NCBI GenBank assembly: GCA_007753675.1
Contig: CP036432.1
Location: 5,616,394-5,680,393 of the forward strand
DNA from: Stieleria magnilauensis
Lineage (GTDB): Bacteria; Planctomycetota; Planctomycetia; Pirellulales; Pirellulaceae
Reading direction: 5' to 3'
Length of the DNA stretch: 64,000 bases
The notes under the pieces were generated by a model. That model was not told where the DNA came from and made no database searches. It worked only from the letters and a program-made list of their open reading frames with translations. A program made the translations under genes and the position numbers. Shown in pieces: positions 9,909 through 18,399 of this stretch (positions within the stretch are counted from its first letter, which is position 1; each line of letters opens with the position of its first letter).

Positions 9909-10789
9909 CTCAGGAAAAACCCGTCGAATGAACGTTGCAGATCACTTAATCGTTCAGTTGGCCAGAGTCGACATTGTGGCTGTCTGCGGCAATGCACACA
10001 CACTCGTCATTCTAAAGTATCTCAAAACGCGTTGACATTCTGGGAAGTTTCTCCGTTGGTGGCAGAAAGAATTCTAGCCGATCGTAGCGGTCGAGTGAGC
10101 CGTTGCCGGCGGCGAGTCGACGAGCCGAAACGGAAATGAACAAGGAGGTCCCTCCGCCCCACGCCCCCGCTTCTCCCCACGCCCCCGGACGGGCTCGCCG
10201 GGTCACGCCAACGGCGTGCCACAGCAGAGCTTGGGGTCGCGTTAGCGCACCCCAAGATCCGGCTGTGAAGCATTGATTCCCTGCGTTTGACGAGGTGTTA
10301 GCGGCAGGGCGCAAGCCCTCCGGTCCCTCATCGTTCCCGAAACACCGGAGGGCTCGCGCCCTACCGCTAAGAAATGCTTCACAGCGTTGCCCAATCGGGG
10401 TTGAACAAGACAGGCTCATGCGAAGCGCCCGCCTGCCCCACGATGCAAAAGCCCAGCGGGCTGACAGAGTGCTTGCCGGGCCCGTCAGGACCCGGAATTC
10501 GAATGCAACGCCGGCGCAGGCCTGGAAGGCCGACACAGTGTGTCTGCTGAGCCGCGTGTGTTGCTAGAAGCTGGGAAATTGTGTCGGCCCGCTGGGCCTC
10601 AGCGACTCCTTAAAATCATTTCCGGTGGCTCACGCCACCGGCATCCGCTCTGCCGGCCCTCCGGGCCTAAAGGACCTCGCTTGTCCGTGATTTCAGAGAT
10701 CCTGCGAGCACGTCGCGTGCGGCCTCGGACGCATTCGTGATGTGCCGGCGGGAATCGGGTCGGGCATCGAGAATGACTGTTTGTCAAAA
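9909..10789. other. Intergenic island rich in palindromic repeats
   Basis: No convincing gene lies in this 880-bp stretch; long open frames are an effect of GC-rich repeats. It contains several stacked palindromes: CACGCC/GGCGTG at 10204-10218, CTTGGGGT/ACCCCAAG at 10230-10256, a 125-bp element at 10262-10386, GGCCGACAC/GTGTCGGCC arms at 10528-10589, and CCGGTGGC/GCCACCGG at 10622-10641. The clustering suggests repeated insertion of non-autonomous elements at a tolerant site. Confidence 0.7.
10262..10386. repeat. Dispersed palindromic element (MITE-like), copy 1
   Basis: The outer ends are inverted repeats GCTGTGAAGCATT (10262) and AATGCTTCACAGC (ending 10385). Inside is a second long stem, AGCGGCAGGGCGCAAGCCCT... 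paired with ...AGGGCTCGCGCCCTACCGCT, around a loop containing CTCATCGTT. The same element with point differences is at 55593-55719. There is no coding capacity, so this is a non-autonomous dispersed repeat. Confidence 0.85.
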
Positions 10790-10981
10790 CTACTCTTCAT
10801 CGAGTACTTCGCCGAAGTGTTTCATCACGAAGCCGCCGGCGAATTCGGCGAGCGATGACCAGCTCGATCCTGTCAGACTGGTGTCCCACAGACTCGTGGT
10901 GGCCACGTCGACGACCGCGAATCCGATCAGCGCAACCCCCGTCCATGCAATCGTCTTTGCCAGCCACATCGGAATGACCAT
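10790..10981 (-). CDS. Possible small membrane protein (63 aa)
   Basis: The translated peptide starts MVIPMWLAKTIAWTGVALIG and has one strong hydrophobic segment (residues 5-27), followed by a polar C-terminus ending GEVLDEE. It lies 57 bp downstream of the amidohydrolase gene on the same strand. No homologous family is recognised. The length and a repeat-rich flank make it uncertain, but the hydrophobic/polar organisation favours a real peptide over chance. Confidence 0.4.
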   Translation of the reverse strand: MVIPMWLAKTIAWTGVALIGFAVVDVATTSLWDTSLTGSSWSSLAEFAGGFVMKHFGEVLDEE

Positions 10982-11038
10982 CGAAACTCTCGTCGGTACG
11001 TGTTGAAGGTGAAAAGCGGGGGCAGGGTCACGGTCCGA

Positions 11039-12787
11039 TCAATCCAGTGATCGGTTGCTTTGCGACTGCGATTGAAACACTCTCTGACCGTCCAGCCAAG
11101 TGGACTGAACCACGGTGTCGCGGATTTCGTCGTCGCGGCAAGTCAGCAGGTCGCGGTCGATGACCACAAAGTCCGCTCGCTTGCCGATTTCCAATGACCC
11201 GATCTCCTCTTCAAGCCGCATCAACCAGGCGTTGTTGATCGTGTAAAAGCGTAGCATCTGCTCGCGAGTGAGCGCTTGTTCGCGATGGATCGGAGCGTCG
11301 TGCCAGCGGGCGGTTCGGGTCACGGCGACCCACATCCCTAGAAACGGATTGTACGGATTCACGCTGCGAAGCGATCCGATCTTTTGCATGTGATCGCTGC
11401 CACCCCCGGCGACCACCCCCGCGTCGAACAGACTTCGCAACGGGATGAAATGCTTGAGTCGATTTTGACCGAACTGGGCCACCAGCGTGCGGGCATCCAA
11501 GTACAACCACGCCGGCTGCAAATCGACGCCGACGCCAAGTTTCGCCGCACCCGCAATGGCTTTTTCACTCATGAAACTGCTGTGGGTGATCGATGACCGT
11601 GTCGGGGCGATCGGGATGTCGTGATTGACTCGGCCATAGGCAGCGACGAGTGCTTCGACGGCGGCGTCGCCCTGGCAGTGCGCGGTGAATGCCAGCGAAC
11701 GACTGGCGCACAACCGAATTAATTTTTCCAACCGATCGTCGTCGATGAACTGCATGCCACGATAACGCGGATCGACAATGCCATAGATGCTGCTGGTCCC
11801 CCAGGGGCGAGTGAAGTAGGCGCTGCCGGTCAGCATGCCGCCGTCTTCGAACACCTTCACGCCGATCACACCGAGCCTGGGATCGGGCGACTTGAACAGC
11901 GGGTCGGATGCGATCTCGTCGAGCCGTTGTTCGATTTCCGCCAGATCGGCATTGGGGGTCAGCGAACGTGACAATCGCGTCCGCGTCGTCAAACGTCCCG
12001 ATTCCAACAGTCGGGCGTATTGTGCCCGAGCAGAATCACTGCAGTTGCGATCGATGATCCCCGTGATTCCCCAGCGGTTGTAGTCGCGGATCAACTCCGC
12101 GAGTCGATCATCGAGTTCATCTTGCGACAGCTGCTTGCGGCTTTGATCACGACGCGTTTTCAAGACCGACGATGACTGACGGATCACTCCAGTCGGCTCG
12201 CCGCTGGCGGGATCGACCGCGACGTGCTGCGGATGCTTGGCGGCAAAGGCTTTGTCGATTCCGTTCTCCGCCAGCGCCAGCGAATTGGCGCTGCCGTCGG
12301 GGCCGGTGCGAAACCAGACCGGGTGATCGGGAGCGACCGAATCGAGTTCGGCGCGTGTGGGAAAACGCTGTTCTCGCAACCGCGTGATAAAAACTTGCTG
12401 CAGCACAATCCATTCGCCCTTGGGGACGACGGCGACCCGCTGGCGAAGATAACCCAATACGTCCTCGATCGTTTCCATCGGCGGAATCTCGTGGTCCGCT
12501 TCGTATTGGCTGGCACCGGTCGGATGGACGTGGGAATCGATCAGCCCGGGCAGCACCATGCGGCCTTGCAAGTCGACGACGTGCGTCTGGGGATCCACAT
12601 GGCTGGCGATCTCTGCGTCGCTGCCCAGCTGAATGATTCGTCCATCCCGGACCGCCATCGCCTCGACGACGCGAAACCCCGGATCGACCGTCACGATCTT
12701 GCCGCCCCGTAGAACCAGATCAGCCGCGCGGGTGCAATGCGATACGAGTAATAGCGTCAATACGACAAAGGCAGCTCGACGGGACAT
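11039..12787 (-). CDS. Exported amidohydrolase, YtcJ/Amidohydrolase_3 type (582 aa)
   Basis: After a signal peptide (MSRRAAFVVLTLLLVSHCTRAA) the protein shows the composite beta-sandwich start LVLRGGKIVTVDPG and the metal-binding GLIDSHVHPTG of the amidohydrolase superfamily. It also has AFTAHCQGDAAVE (third histidine region), GGGSDHM (final aspartate) and the C-terminal ITREQ-like/GSLEIGKRADFVVIDRD segment that closes the sandwich. This is the YtcJ-like (N-substituted formamide deformylase-like) branch. The substrate is not determinable. The start at 12787 is chosen because of the signal peptide; 17 further residues upstream are non-hydrophobic. Confidence 0.9.
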   Translation of the reverse strand: MSRRAAFVVLTLLLVSHCTRAADLVLRGGKIVTVDPGFRVVEAMAVRDGRIIQLGSDAEIASHVDPQTHVVDLQGRMVLPGLIDSHVHPTGASQYEADHEIPPMETIEDVLGYLRQRVAVVPKGEWIVLQQVFITRLREQRFPTRAELDSVAPDHPVWFRTGPDGSANSLALAENGIDKAFAAKHPQHVAVDPASGEPTGVIRQSSSVLKTRRDQSRKQLSQDELDDRLAELIRDYNRWGITGIIDRNCSDSARAQYARLLESGRLTTRTRLSRSLTPNADLAEIEQRLDEIASDPLFKSPDPRLGVIGVKVFEDGGMLTGSAYFTRPWGTSSIYGIVDPRYRGMQFIDDDRLEKLIRLCASRSLAFTAHCQGDAAVEALVAAYGRVNHDIPIAPTRSSITHSSFMSEKAIAGAAKLGVGVDLQPAWLYLDARTLVAQFGQNRLKHFIPLRSLFDAGVVAGGGSDHMQKIGSLRSVNPYNPFLGMWVAVTRTARWHDAPIHREQALTREQMLRFYTINNAWLMRLEEEIGSLEIGKRADFVVIDRDLLTCRDDEIRDTVVQSTWLDGQRVFQSQSQSNRSLD

Positions 12788-12832
12788 CAGGGTTTCTCGC
12801 GGATTGGGGCTGTGTTTGCGTGTTACGGAGAG

Positions 12833-12926
12833 GGTCAAAAAATGGGGTGGTCAAAAAATAAAGACAACAAAGGACAACTGAGGCGCGAGCGGGCAATCAA
12901 TTTTTTGACCAATCCATTTTTTGACC
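12833..12926. repeat. 94-bp inverted repeat with doubled GGTCAAAAAAT arms
   Basis: Arms 12833-12859 and 12900-12926 are 27-bp inverted repeats matching at 25 positions, separated by 40 bp. Each arm itself contains GGTCAAAAAAT twice. It lies upstream of the amidohydrolase start and downstream of the DUF790 stop, both on the minus strand. The AT-rich arms contrast with the GC-rich surroundings, which suggests a mobile or regulatory palindrome. Confidence 0.8.
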
Positions 12927-13064
12927 AACCTATTTCCTGGCCCCTATTCTATCGCCACGGACGTATGAGTCGGTTCGGCGCCCCATGCATTCGGTGCGTC
13001 CAAAGTCTCCTCAGCGGAAGAGCGATACGTTTTGCAAGGAACACTGAAAATCGCCGCGCATTGC

Positions 13065-14318
13065 TTAACCGATCGCGTCGATCCATGTCTGGGGGCTCGC
13101 CGAAGTGTCAAAACTGACCATTGGCAATTGTAAATCAGCCAACCCTTCTCGAAGGTTGGACTCAATCTTTCCCGAAACGATTAGCAACCATTTCACCGTA
13201 TCGCCCGCATGACCTTCGCTCGGCGTCATTCCAGCGAATTCCTGCAATCGGCAACACTTTTCCTCCAGGTACTCCGGCGTCCAGAACCCGACGACTTCGA
13301 CGTACACCAAGAGGCCGCGCTGTTGATGATGCAACGTGAAATCGGGCGTCATCACGGTTTGCCCGCGGACAAGCAACAGGGACTCGCGTTTCCAAGTCCA
13401 GCCTTCCACCGGTGCCTTCTGCCAGGCGGCATCGACGTCCGCCTCCAATGACGAATCGAAGGCATCCGGAGCACTGAGTGCGGCTGACAATCCATCGGCC
13501 GGGGAAAGTTCCATCCGAAAGCGTTGCTTCCGTGGCCCCAGAATCTCGGCCGTCATGTGCCATCCACGACAGGCCAACAGCTTTGCAGCCAGCGCCGCGA
13601 ACCGCACGCCGTAGCGAGTCGATTGACGCAAGCTGCTTTGCGGGCCGTCGAAGATAAATCGGTAGCGCGGTTGTTCGGCCGACCAAATCAGATCGATGCG
13701 GTGCATCAGCCCGGCCAGCTTGGCGTGCCGGACGATCGTTTTCAAGTCGTCGGTGGCGTCGATACGGACGCGTGTCGCACGATACAACGCGGCTTGGGTC
13801 TGCGCGACGTTGTAAGCCGAAAGCAATTGTTGCGGCGTCCATTCTGAATCAAAGGCCTGCAGTCGCTGTAGTTCCAGGACGTCGCTGAACAAATCCGCTT
13901 CGATCTCTGGCCACGTCCGACCGAGCTCTTTGGCCAGTTCACTGCGGACTTGGTGCACGTCATGGTCAAAAATCCCCTCGCGATGTTCCACGATCGGATG
14001 CCGGTCGGCGGCGAAATCAAAGACCTGACGTCGCAGCTGTAATGCCGCTTTGCGGTTGGAGAGGTATTCGGATTGATCGTCCAGCAACTTGCAGAACGCG
14101 GCGATGCGTCGTGGCGGACAACCGGACAATCGATTCAGGCAGGTTTCGATCCGTCCGTGCAGCACCTGTCGCGGATCACCGATTCCGTCGCGATAGATCC
14201 GCAGCATCTGCTTCGCCGCGGCGACATAATCGGCATCGGTGCCGCGGCGGAGTCGGTCGGGCCGGACGATCATCCGTTGAAAATCGTAGTGGACGATACT
14301 GTGTTCGCTACGGATCAT
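13065..14318 (-). CDS. DUF790 / Bax1-type nuclease partner of XPB (417 aa)
   Basis: The protein matches the DUF790 (Bax1) family, known in archaea as the nuclease that binds XPB helicase. The C-terminal nuclease core reads TPDFTLHH...LVYVEVVGFWTPEYLEEK, where PD...E and the GFWTPEYL signature are the family's PD-(D/E)xK-like site. The N-terminal part (MIRSEHSIVHYDFQRMIVRPDRL) also fits the family. It starts inside the last codons of the XPB-like gene (ATGA overlap at 14315-14318), so the two are translationally coupled, and the inferred role is incision next to a bubble opened by the helicase. The length agrees with archaeal Bax1. Presence of the pair in a bacterium is unusual but consistent on both sides. 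Confidence 0.85.
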   Translation of the reverse strand: MIRSEHSIVHYDFQRMIVRPDRLRRGTDADYVAAAKQMLRIYRDGIGDPRQVLHGRIETCLNRLSGCPPRRIAAFCKLLDDQSEYLSNRKAALQLRRQVFDFAADRHPIVEHREGIFDHDVHQVRSELAKELGRTWPEIEADLFSDVLELQRLQAFDSEWTPQQLLSAYNVAQTQAALYRATRVRIDATDDLKTIVRHAKLAGLMHRIDLIWSAEQPRYRFIFDGPQSSLRQSTRYGVRFAALAAKLLACRGWHMTAEILGPRKQRFRMELSPADGLSAALSAPDAFDSSLEADVDAAWQKAPVEGWTWKRESLLLVRGQTVMTPDFTLHHQQRGLLVYVEVVGFWTPEYLEEKCCRLQEFAGMTPSEGHAGDTVKWLLIVSGKIESNLREGLADLQLPMVSFDTSASPQTWIDAIG

Positions 14319-15760
14319 CGTTTTTGCCGGTAGGCTTCGTTCCGGCGACGATCGCGGCTACGGGTGACTTCACGTGTGTCTTCGACGACGACTTCGTAGA
14401 GTTTTGCACGCCGACCGCCGCGCCCCTTTCGCAGAACACGTCCCAGTCGCTGAATGGCCTGACGCTGGCTGGACAATCCGCCCAACACGATCGCCGTTTT
14501 GACCTCCGGCAAATCCACGCCTTCGTCCAACACCCGATTGGCCACCAAAACACGGTAGCGTCCTTCGGCGAAGCCTTCCAACCATTGCCGGCGTTCTTTC
14601 TTTCCACAGTGGGACAGCAAGCAGGGCACCAGGAATCGCGTCGAGATCTTGCGTGCCATCACATTGGATCCCGTGAACACGATGATCGATTCGTCACAGT
14701 GGAGCCGAAACAAGTCTTCCAGCATCCGCAGTTTGGCATCGGCGTGTTCTTCGATCTGTCGTTTTAATCGAAACGCTCGCATCGCAATCACGGCGTCGCG
14801 GGCGCGGTCGGGCTCTGCTTCGGTGGCTGCGGAAAGCGCGTAGGTGTCCTCCCATTTGAACTTTGGATCGATCGTCTTTTGCTCGAAGACAAATTTCTGG
14901 ATCTGCTGCCCATAGTCACGATAGCGATGTTGTTCCTCGTCGGTCAGTCGGACGGCGATGCGGTGCACGCTGTAATCGGCCAACGATGTGCCGGAGGCTT
15001 CGGCGATGGATTGTTGGTACAGCGTCGGCCCGACCAATTCATGTAAACGGGTCATGCGTTCGTCGTCACCGGGAAGCGTCGCGGTCAAACCGAGGCGATG
15101 GGCCGCGATCGACATCCGCGCCGCGTCACTCCGCCAGGGGCCGGCCAGGTGGTGAACTTCGTCAAAGATAATCAGCTGAAAACGATCACCGATGCGTGGC
15201 ATGTGGATCGCGGCGCTGTCGTAGGTCGTCACACTGATCGGGCTGACGCGATGGACGCCGTCACCGATCAATCCCGCGTCGATGCCAGTCGCTTCCAAGA
15301 TCTTGGCATGCCACTGATACATCAGGTCGCGGACGGGAACGACGATCAGAGTGCTGCACCGATTGCGGATCATCAATTCGATTGCGACCACGGTCTTTCC
15401 GGTGCCGGTGGGCATCACGATCAATCCGCGCCGACCGCCGGTTTCGAAGGCCTCGACCGCTTGCTGTTGATCGCCCCGAAGCGTCATTTGCCGCAGGTCC
15501 TTGATCGACAACGAGCGAAACTCCGCCGCCCCGGCGTCGCGTCCGACCTGCCAATCGAATCCGCCGGCCAGCGAGTGGTCCAAGGCTCGCCGGATGGCAT
15601 CGGCGTGCATCGCATCACCGCGAAAGCAGTCTTCACGCTCGTCCCAGACCAGCGAAATGTCAGCAAGCGTCTTCTCGACAAATCGCGGCGACAAACCGAA
15701 CAGCCGTACTGTCCCCTGATGAAAATCGACGGCCGGTCTGGATGGGTCTGCGACTGTCAT
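14315..15760 (-). CDS. XPB-like superfamily 2 DNA helicase (481 aa)
   Basis: This is a DEAD/DEAH-type SF2 helicase of the XPB/Rad25 type. The Walker A motif PTGTGKT is at residues 117-123, the Walker B motif DEVH at 200-203, followed by LGLTATLPG (motif III) and the second RecA domain with IIVFTGSN, LDEGVDLPE and QAIQRLGRVLRKG (motif VI). An insertion rich in charged residues between the two domains is where XPB carries its thumb. It is about the size of archaeal XPB and smaller than eukaryotic XPB. The ATG at 15760 is chosen because the upstream extension is basic and unlike the family. The gene overlaps the downstream DUF790 nuclease by 4 bp, matching the archaeal XPB-Bax1 pair; a role in repair of bulky lesions is inferred. 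Confidence 0.88.
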   Translation of the reverse strand: MTVADPSRPAVDFHQGTVRLFGLSPRFVEKTLADISLVWDEREDCFRGDAMHADAIRRALDHSLAGGFDWQVGRDAGAAEFRSLSIKDLRQMTLRGDQQQAVEAFETGGRRGLIVMPTGTGKTVVAIELMIRNRCSTLIVVPVRDLMYQWHAKILEATGIDAGLIGDGVHRVSPISVTTYDSAAIHMPRIGDRFQLIIFDEVHHLAGPWRSDAARMSIAAHRLGLTATLPGDDERMTRLHELVGPTLYQQSIAEASGTSLADYSVHRIAVRLTDEEQHRYRDYGQQIQKFVFEQKTIDPKFKWEDTYALSAATEAEPDRARDAVIAMRAFRLKRQIEEHADAKLRMLEDLFRLHCDESIIVFTGSNVMARKISTRFLVPCLLSHCGKKERRQWLEGFAEGRYRVLVANRVLDEGVDLPEVKTAIVLGGLSSQRQAIQRLGRVLRKGRGGRRAKLYEVVVEDTREVTRSRDRRRNEAYRQKR

Positions 15761-16037
15761 AACAGGGTTCTGCGAAGCGGATGACCGGCGACTGAGCGGC
15801 TTGTTGATTTTAGCCCGCACGCGTTGGCAAAGGGCCACGCGGCGCCCCTCGCTGACGCGTCGCACCTGACCTGATCGCATTGAATTCAGAAGATCGACTC
15901 AATCTACAAGCCGTAAGGGCCAGCGCAGGCAGAATGATACCCTCCAGGCCGCTGCTGTCTGCAAGTTCAATATTTGGATGGAGGTGGCAGATCGGCTAGA
16001 CTGGGGTGACCATCCTGCACCGATTTGACGGATTTGT

Positions 16038-16331
16038 ATGATCGAACCCAATGGACGCGAAACGAACGCTGAGTATTCGAGCCCGGTGCCGATACTCAAC
16101 AGCGGCGACGTTTTGGACTCGGATGAGTTTTTCAGGCGCTATGCTGCGTCGCCTGGGAATGTCGCTGCCGAACGGATCAATGGGAGGGTCTATTTGATGT
16201 CGCCCCTGCGTGCGGCCAGTCATGGTGATCCGCATGCCTTGTTTGCGACTTGGCTGGGCACCAGAATCCGACGTGATTTGCGTTCCGCTGTCCGAGCGGT
16301 GATAATGAACTGCGTCTGGCGGGGGACGTGA
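16038..16331 (+). pseudogene. Truncated Uma2-family endonuclease remnant
   Basis: The reading from 16038 contains SDEFFRRYAASPGNVAAERINGRVYLMSP and ASHGDPHALFATWLGTR, which resemble the N-terminal third of Uma2 (DUF820) proteins, a PD-(D/E)xK-like family very abundant in planctomycetes. After about residue 75 the similarity stops and the frame ends at 97 residues, while whole Uma2 proteins are about 190. In another frame a short DNELRL appears just after the break, like the family's GDN...RL, so a frameshift followed by loss of the rest is likely. The catalytic region is missing. Confidence 0.55.
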
Positions 16332-16485
16332 AGACAATGACAGGCGACACGCGTTGATTTCACGTCCCACGCCCGGCGATTCCTGCCCCGCCGCTCTCCC
16401 GGCGATTCGTCCCAGGATGTTTGATTCGGTCAAGATGCCGATGCCAAGCCGAGGGTCACCCGCCGAATAGACAATCCCCCGCCCC

Positions 16486-18399
16486 ATGACTGTTTTGCAA
16501 AGCACCACTCGATGGATCTGGTTCGCCTCTTTGTTGGGGCTGACGACCGGGATGGCGTTGGCGGAAGATCATCCATCGGAAGAGACAAAAGCCGAATTGG
16601 CGGCGGAGAATTTTCAAACGAACATTGCTCCGTTTCTCGAGAACCACTGCGTCGTCTGTCACAGCGGGGATGATTTCGAGGGCGAAGTCAGCTTTGATCG
16701 CTTCGAGGACTCGGCCGACATCCAAGAGAATTACGAGTTCTGGGAGAAGGTGTTGCGGTTGGTCGTCGAGCACCAGATGCCACCGGCCGACCAAACGCAA
16801 CCGACCGATGACGAAATCGCCTCACTCGGCCGAGCGATCGAATTGGAGTTCGATGCCTTCGACTGCACGTCGGTCAAGCATCCCGGCCGTGTCACGATTC
16901 GTCGCTTGAACAAATCCGAATACGACAACACGATCCGCGATTTGCTGGGTTTGGATTTACGTCTGGCCGACAACTTCCCTTCCGACGACGTCGCCCACGG
17001 ATTCGACAACGTCGGCGACGTGCTGACCATCCCTCCGATTCTGTTCGAAAAGTATTTGGAAGCCGCCGCGACGATCGCCGAAAAGGCGTTGGCCGACGAA
17101 CAAGCAAGAAAACGAGTGCTGCCGCGGGAAGCGGCCAATGACGACGAACAGGTCGCGGTCGCGCGCGAGAACGTTCGCCAATTCGCCTCCCGGGCCTTTC
17201 GGCGACCGATCACCGAAGACGAATCCGAACGGCTATTCGCGATCATGCGGAACGCCTTCCAGCGAGGAGCACCACGAGACGAAATCTTCCAGACCATCGT
17301 CGCCGCGATCCTGATCCATCCGAACTTCTTGTTCCGCGTCGAACAGGACCCAGACCCCGACGATGAAGACGGCATCCGCGCGCTCGACGGTTATGAACTG
17401 GCAACGCGACTGTCGTACTTTTTGTGGAGCAGCATGCCGGATGAACGATTGTTCGAACTGGCCGCCTCCGGCGAACTGACCAACAAAGAAGTGTTGTCGG
17501 CGGAGGCGAAACGGATGCTCGCCGATCCCAAGTCGCGGGCCTTGGTGGACAACTTTGCCGGACAATGGCTGCAGCTTCGCGACGTGTCACTGTTGATGCC
17601 CGATCCGGTCCGGTTCCCCGATTTTGATGAACCGCTGCGTCAGGCGATGCGCCGCGAGACCGAAACGTTTTTCGAGCAACTGATTCGTCAAGACCGCAGC
17701 GTGTTGGAGTTTTTGGATGCGGATTACACGTATGTGAACGAACGCCTGGCGCGGCACTACGGGATCGATTCGATCCAAGGCGATTCCTTTCAACAGGTTT
17801 CCCTGCCGGCGGGGCGTCGCGGCGTGTTGACCCATTCGAGCATTTTGATGCTGACGTCCAACCCGACGCGAACGTCACCGGTCAAACGCGGCAAGTGGAT
17901 TTTGGAGAATTTCCTGGCCGAACCGCCGCCACCACCGCCGGCCGATGTGCCGGACCTGGAGGAGGGCGGAGAGGTCCTGGGGTCGCTGCGGGAGCAAATG
18001 GAACAGCATCGCGCCAACGAATCTTGTGCGGTCTGCCACCGCAAGATGGACGCCCTGGGCTTCGGGATGGAGAACTTTGACGCCGTGGGCGCGTATCGCG
18101 AACGCGACGGTGCCTACAAAATTGACGCCTCGGGCGAGTTGCCCGGCGGAGTCGGGTTTGACGGGGCCGATGAGCTGATGCAGATCTTGGTGCAGGAAAA
18201 AAGACAGCAATTCTGCAAGTGTCTGGCCAGTAAATTGCTAACTTATGCGTTGGGGCGGGGTTTAACCTCCTACGACCGGTGCACCGTCAATTCCGCGCTG
18301 GCGGCAATGGAAAACGATGGCTATCGATTCAGTTCACTCGTCCAAGCCATTGTCACGAGTGATCCCTTTACGATGCGTGAGAGGAAGCGAGACCAATGA
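16486..18399 (+). CDS. DUF1592-type PSD/cytochrome-c protein (637 aa)
   Basis: A signal peptide (LLGLTTGMALA) is followed by a cytochrome-c-like segment with CVVCH and a QMPP motif around residues 100-105. The domains then follow the family order DUF1587 (RRLNKSEYDNTIRDLLGLD), DUF1595 (FASRAFRRPITEDE), DUF1592 (LATRLSYFLWSSMPDE), DUF1588 (RRGVLTHSSILMLTSNPTRTSPVKRGKWILENFL, with CAVCHRKMDALGFGMENFD carrying a second CxxCH) and DUF1585 at the end. The protein is shorter than many relatives because no sugar-binding insertion is present. It is inferred to be exported and to bind haem c; the activity is unknown. Its stop overlaps the DUF1552 start by 4 bp. Confidence 0.93.
   Translation: MTVLQSTTRWIWFASLLGLTTGMALAEDHPSEETKAELAAENFQTNIAPFLENHCVVCHSGDDFEGEVSFDRFEDSADIQENYEFWEKVLRLVVEHQMPPADQTQPTDDEIASLGRAIELEFDAFDCTSVKHPGRVTIRRLNKSEYDNTIRDLLGLDLRLADNFPSDDVAHGFDNVGDVLTIPPILFEKYLEAAATIAEKALADEQARKRVLPREAANDDEQVAVARENVRQFASRAFRRPITEDESERLFAIMRNAFQRGAPRDEIFQTIVAAILIHPNFLFRVEQDPDPDDEDGIRALDGYELATRLSYFLWSSMPDERLFELAASGELTNKEVLSAEAKRMLADPKSRALVDNFAGQWLQLRDVSLLMPDPVRFPDFDEPLRQAMRRETETFFEQLIRQDRSVLEFLDADYTYVNERLARHYGIDSIQGDSFQQVSLPAGRRGVLTHSSILMLTSNPTRTSPVKRGKWILENFLAEPPPPPPADVPDLEEGGEVLGSLREQMEQHRANESCAVCHRKMDALGFGMENFDAVGAYRERDGAYKIDASGELPGGVGFDGADELMQILVQEKRQQFCKCLASKLLTYALGRGLTSYDRCTVNSALAAMENDGYRFSSLVQAIVTSDPFTMRERKRDQ

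Noticed and set aside
10012..10536. Long open frame on the minus strand across the repeat island
   Set aside because: It runs through the palindromic repeats, has Arg/Ala/Gly-rich low complexity and no start context or family resemblance; the openness follows from GC-rich repeat sequence.
15996..16508. Minus-strand frame of 170 codons overlapping the Uma2 remnant
   Set aside because: No domain resemblance, overlaps the start of the DUF1592 gene, and the plus strand has clear Uma2 similarity.
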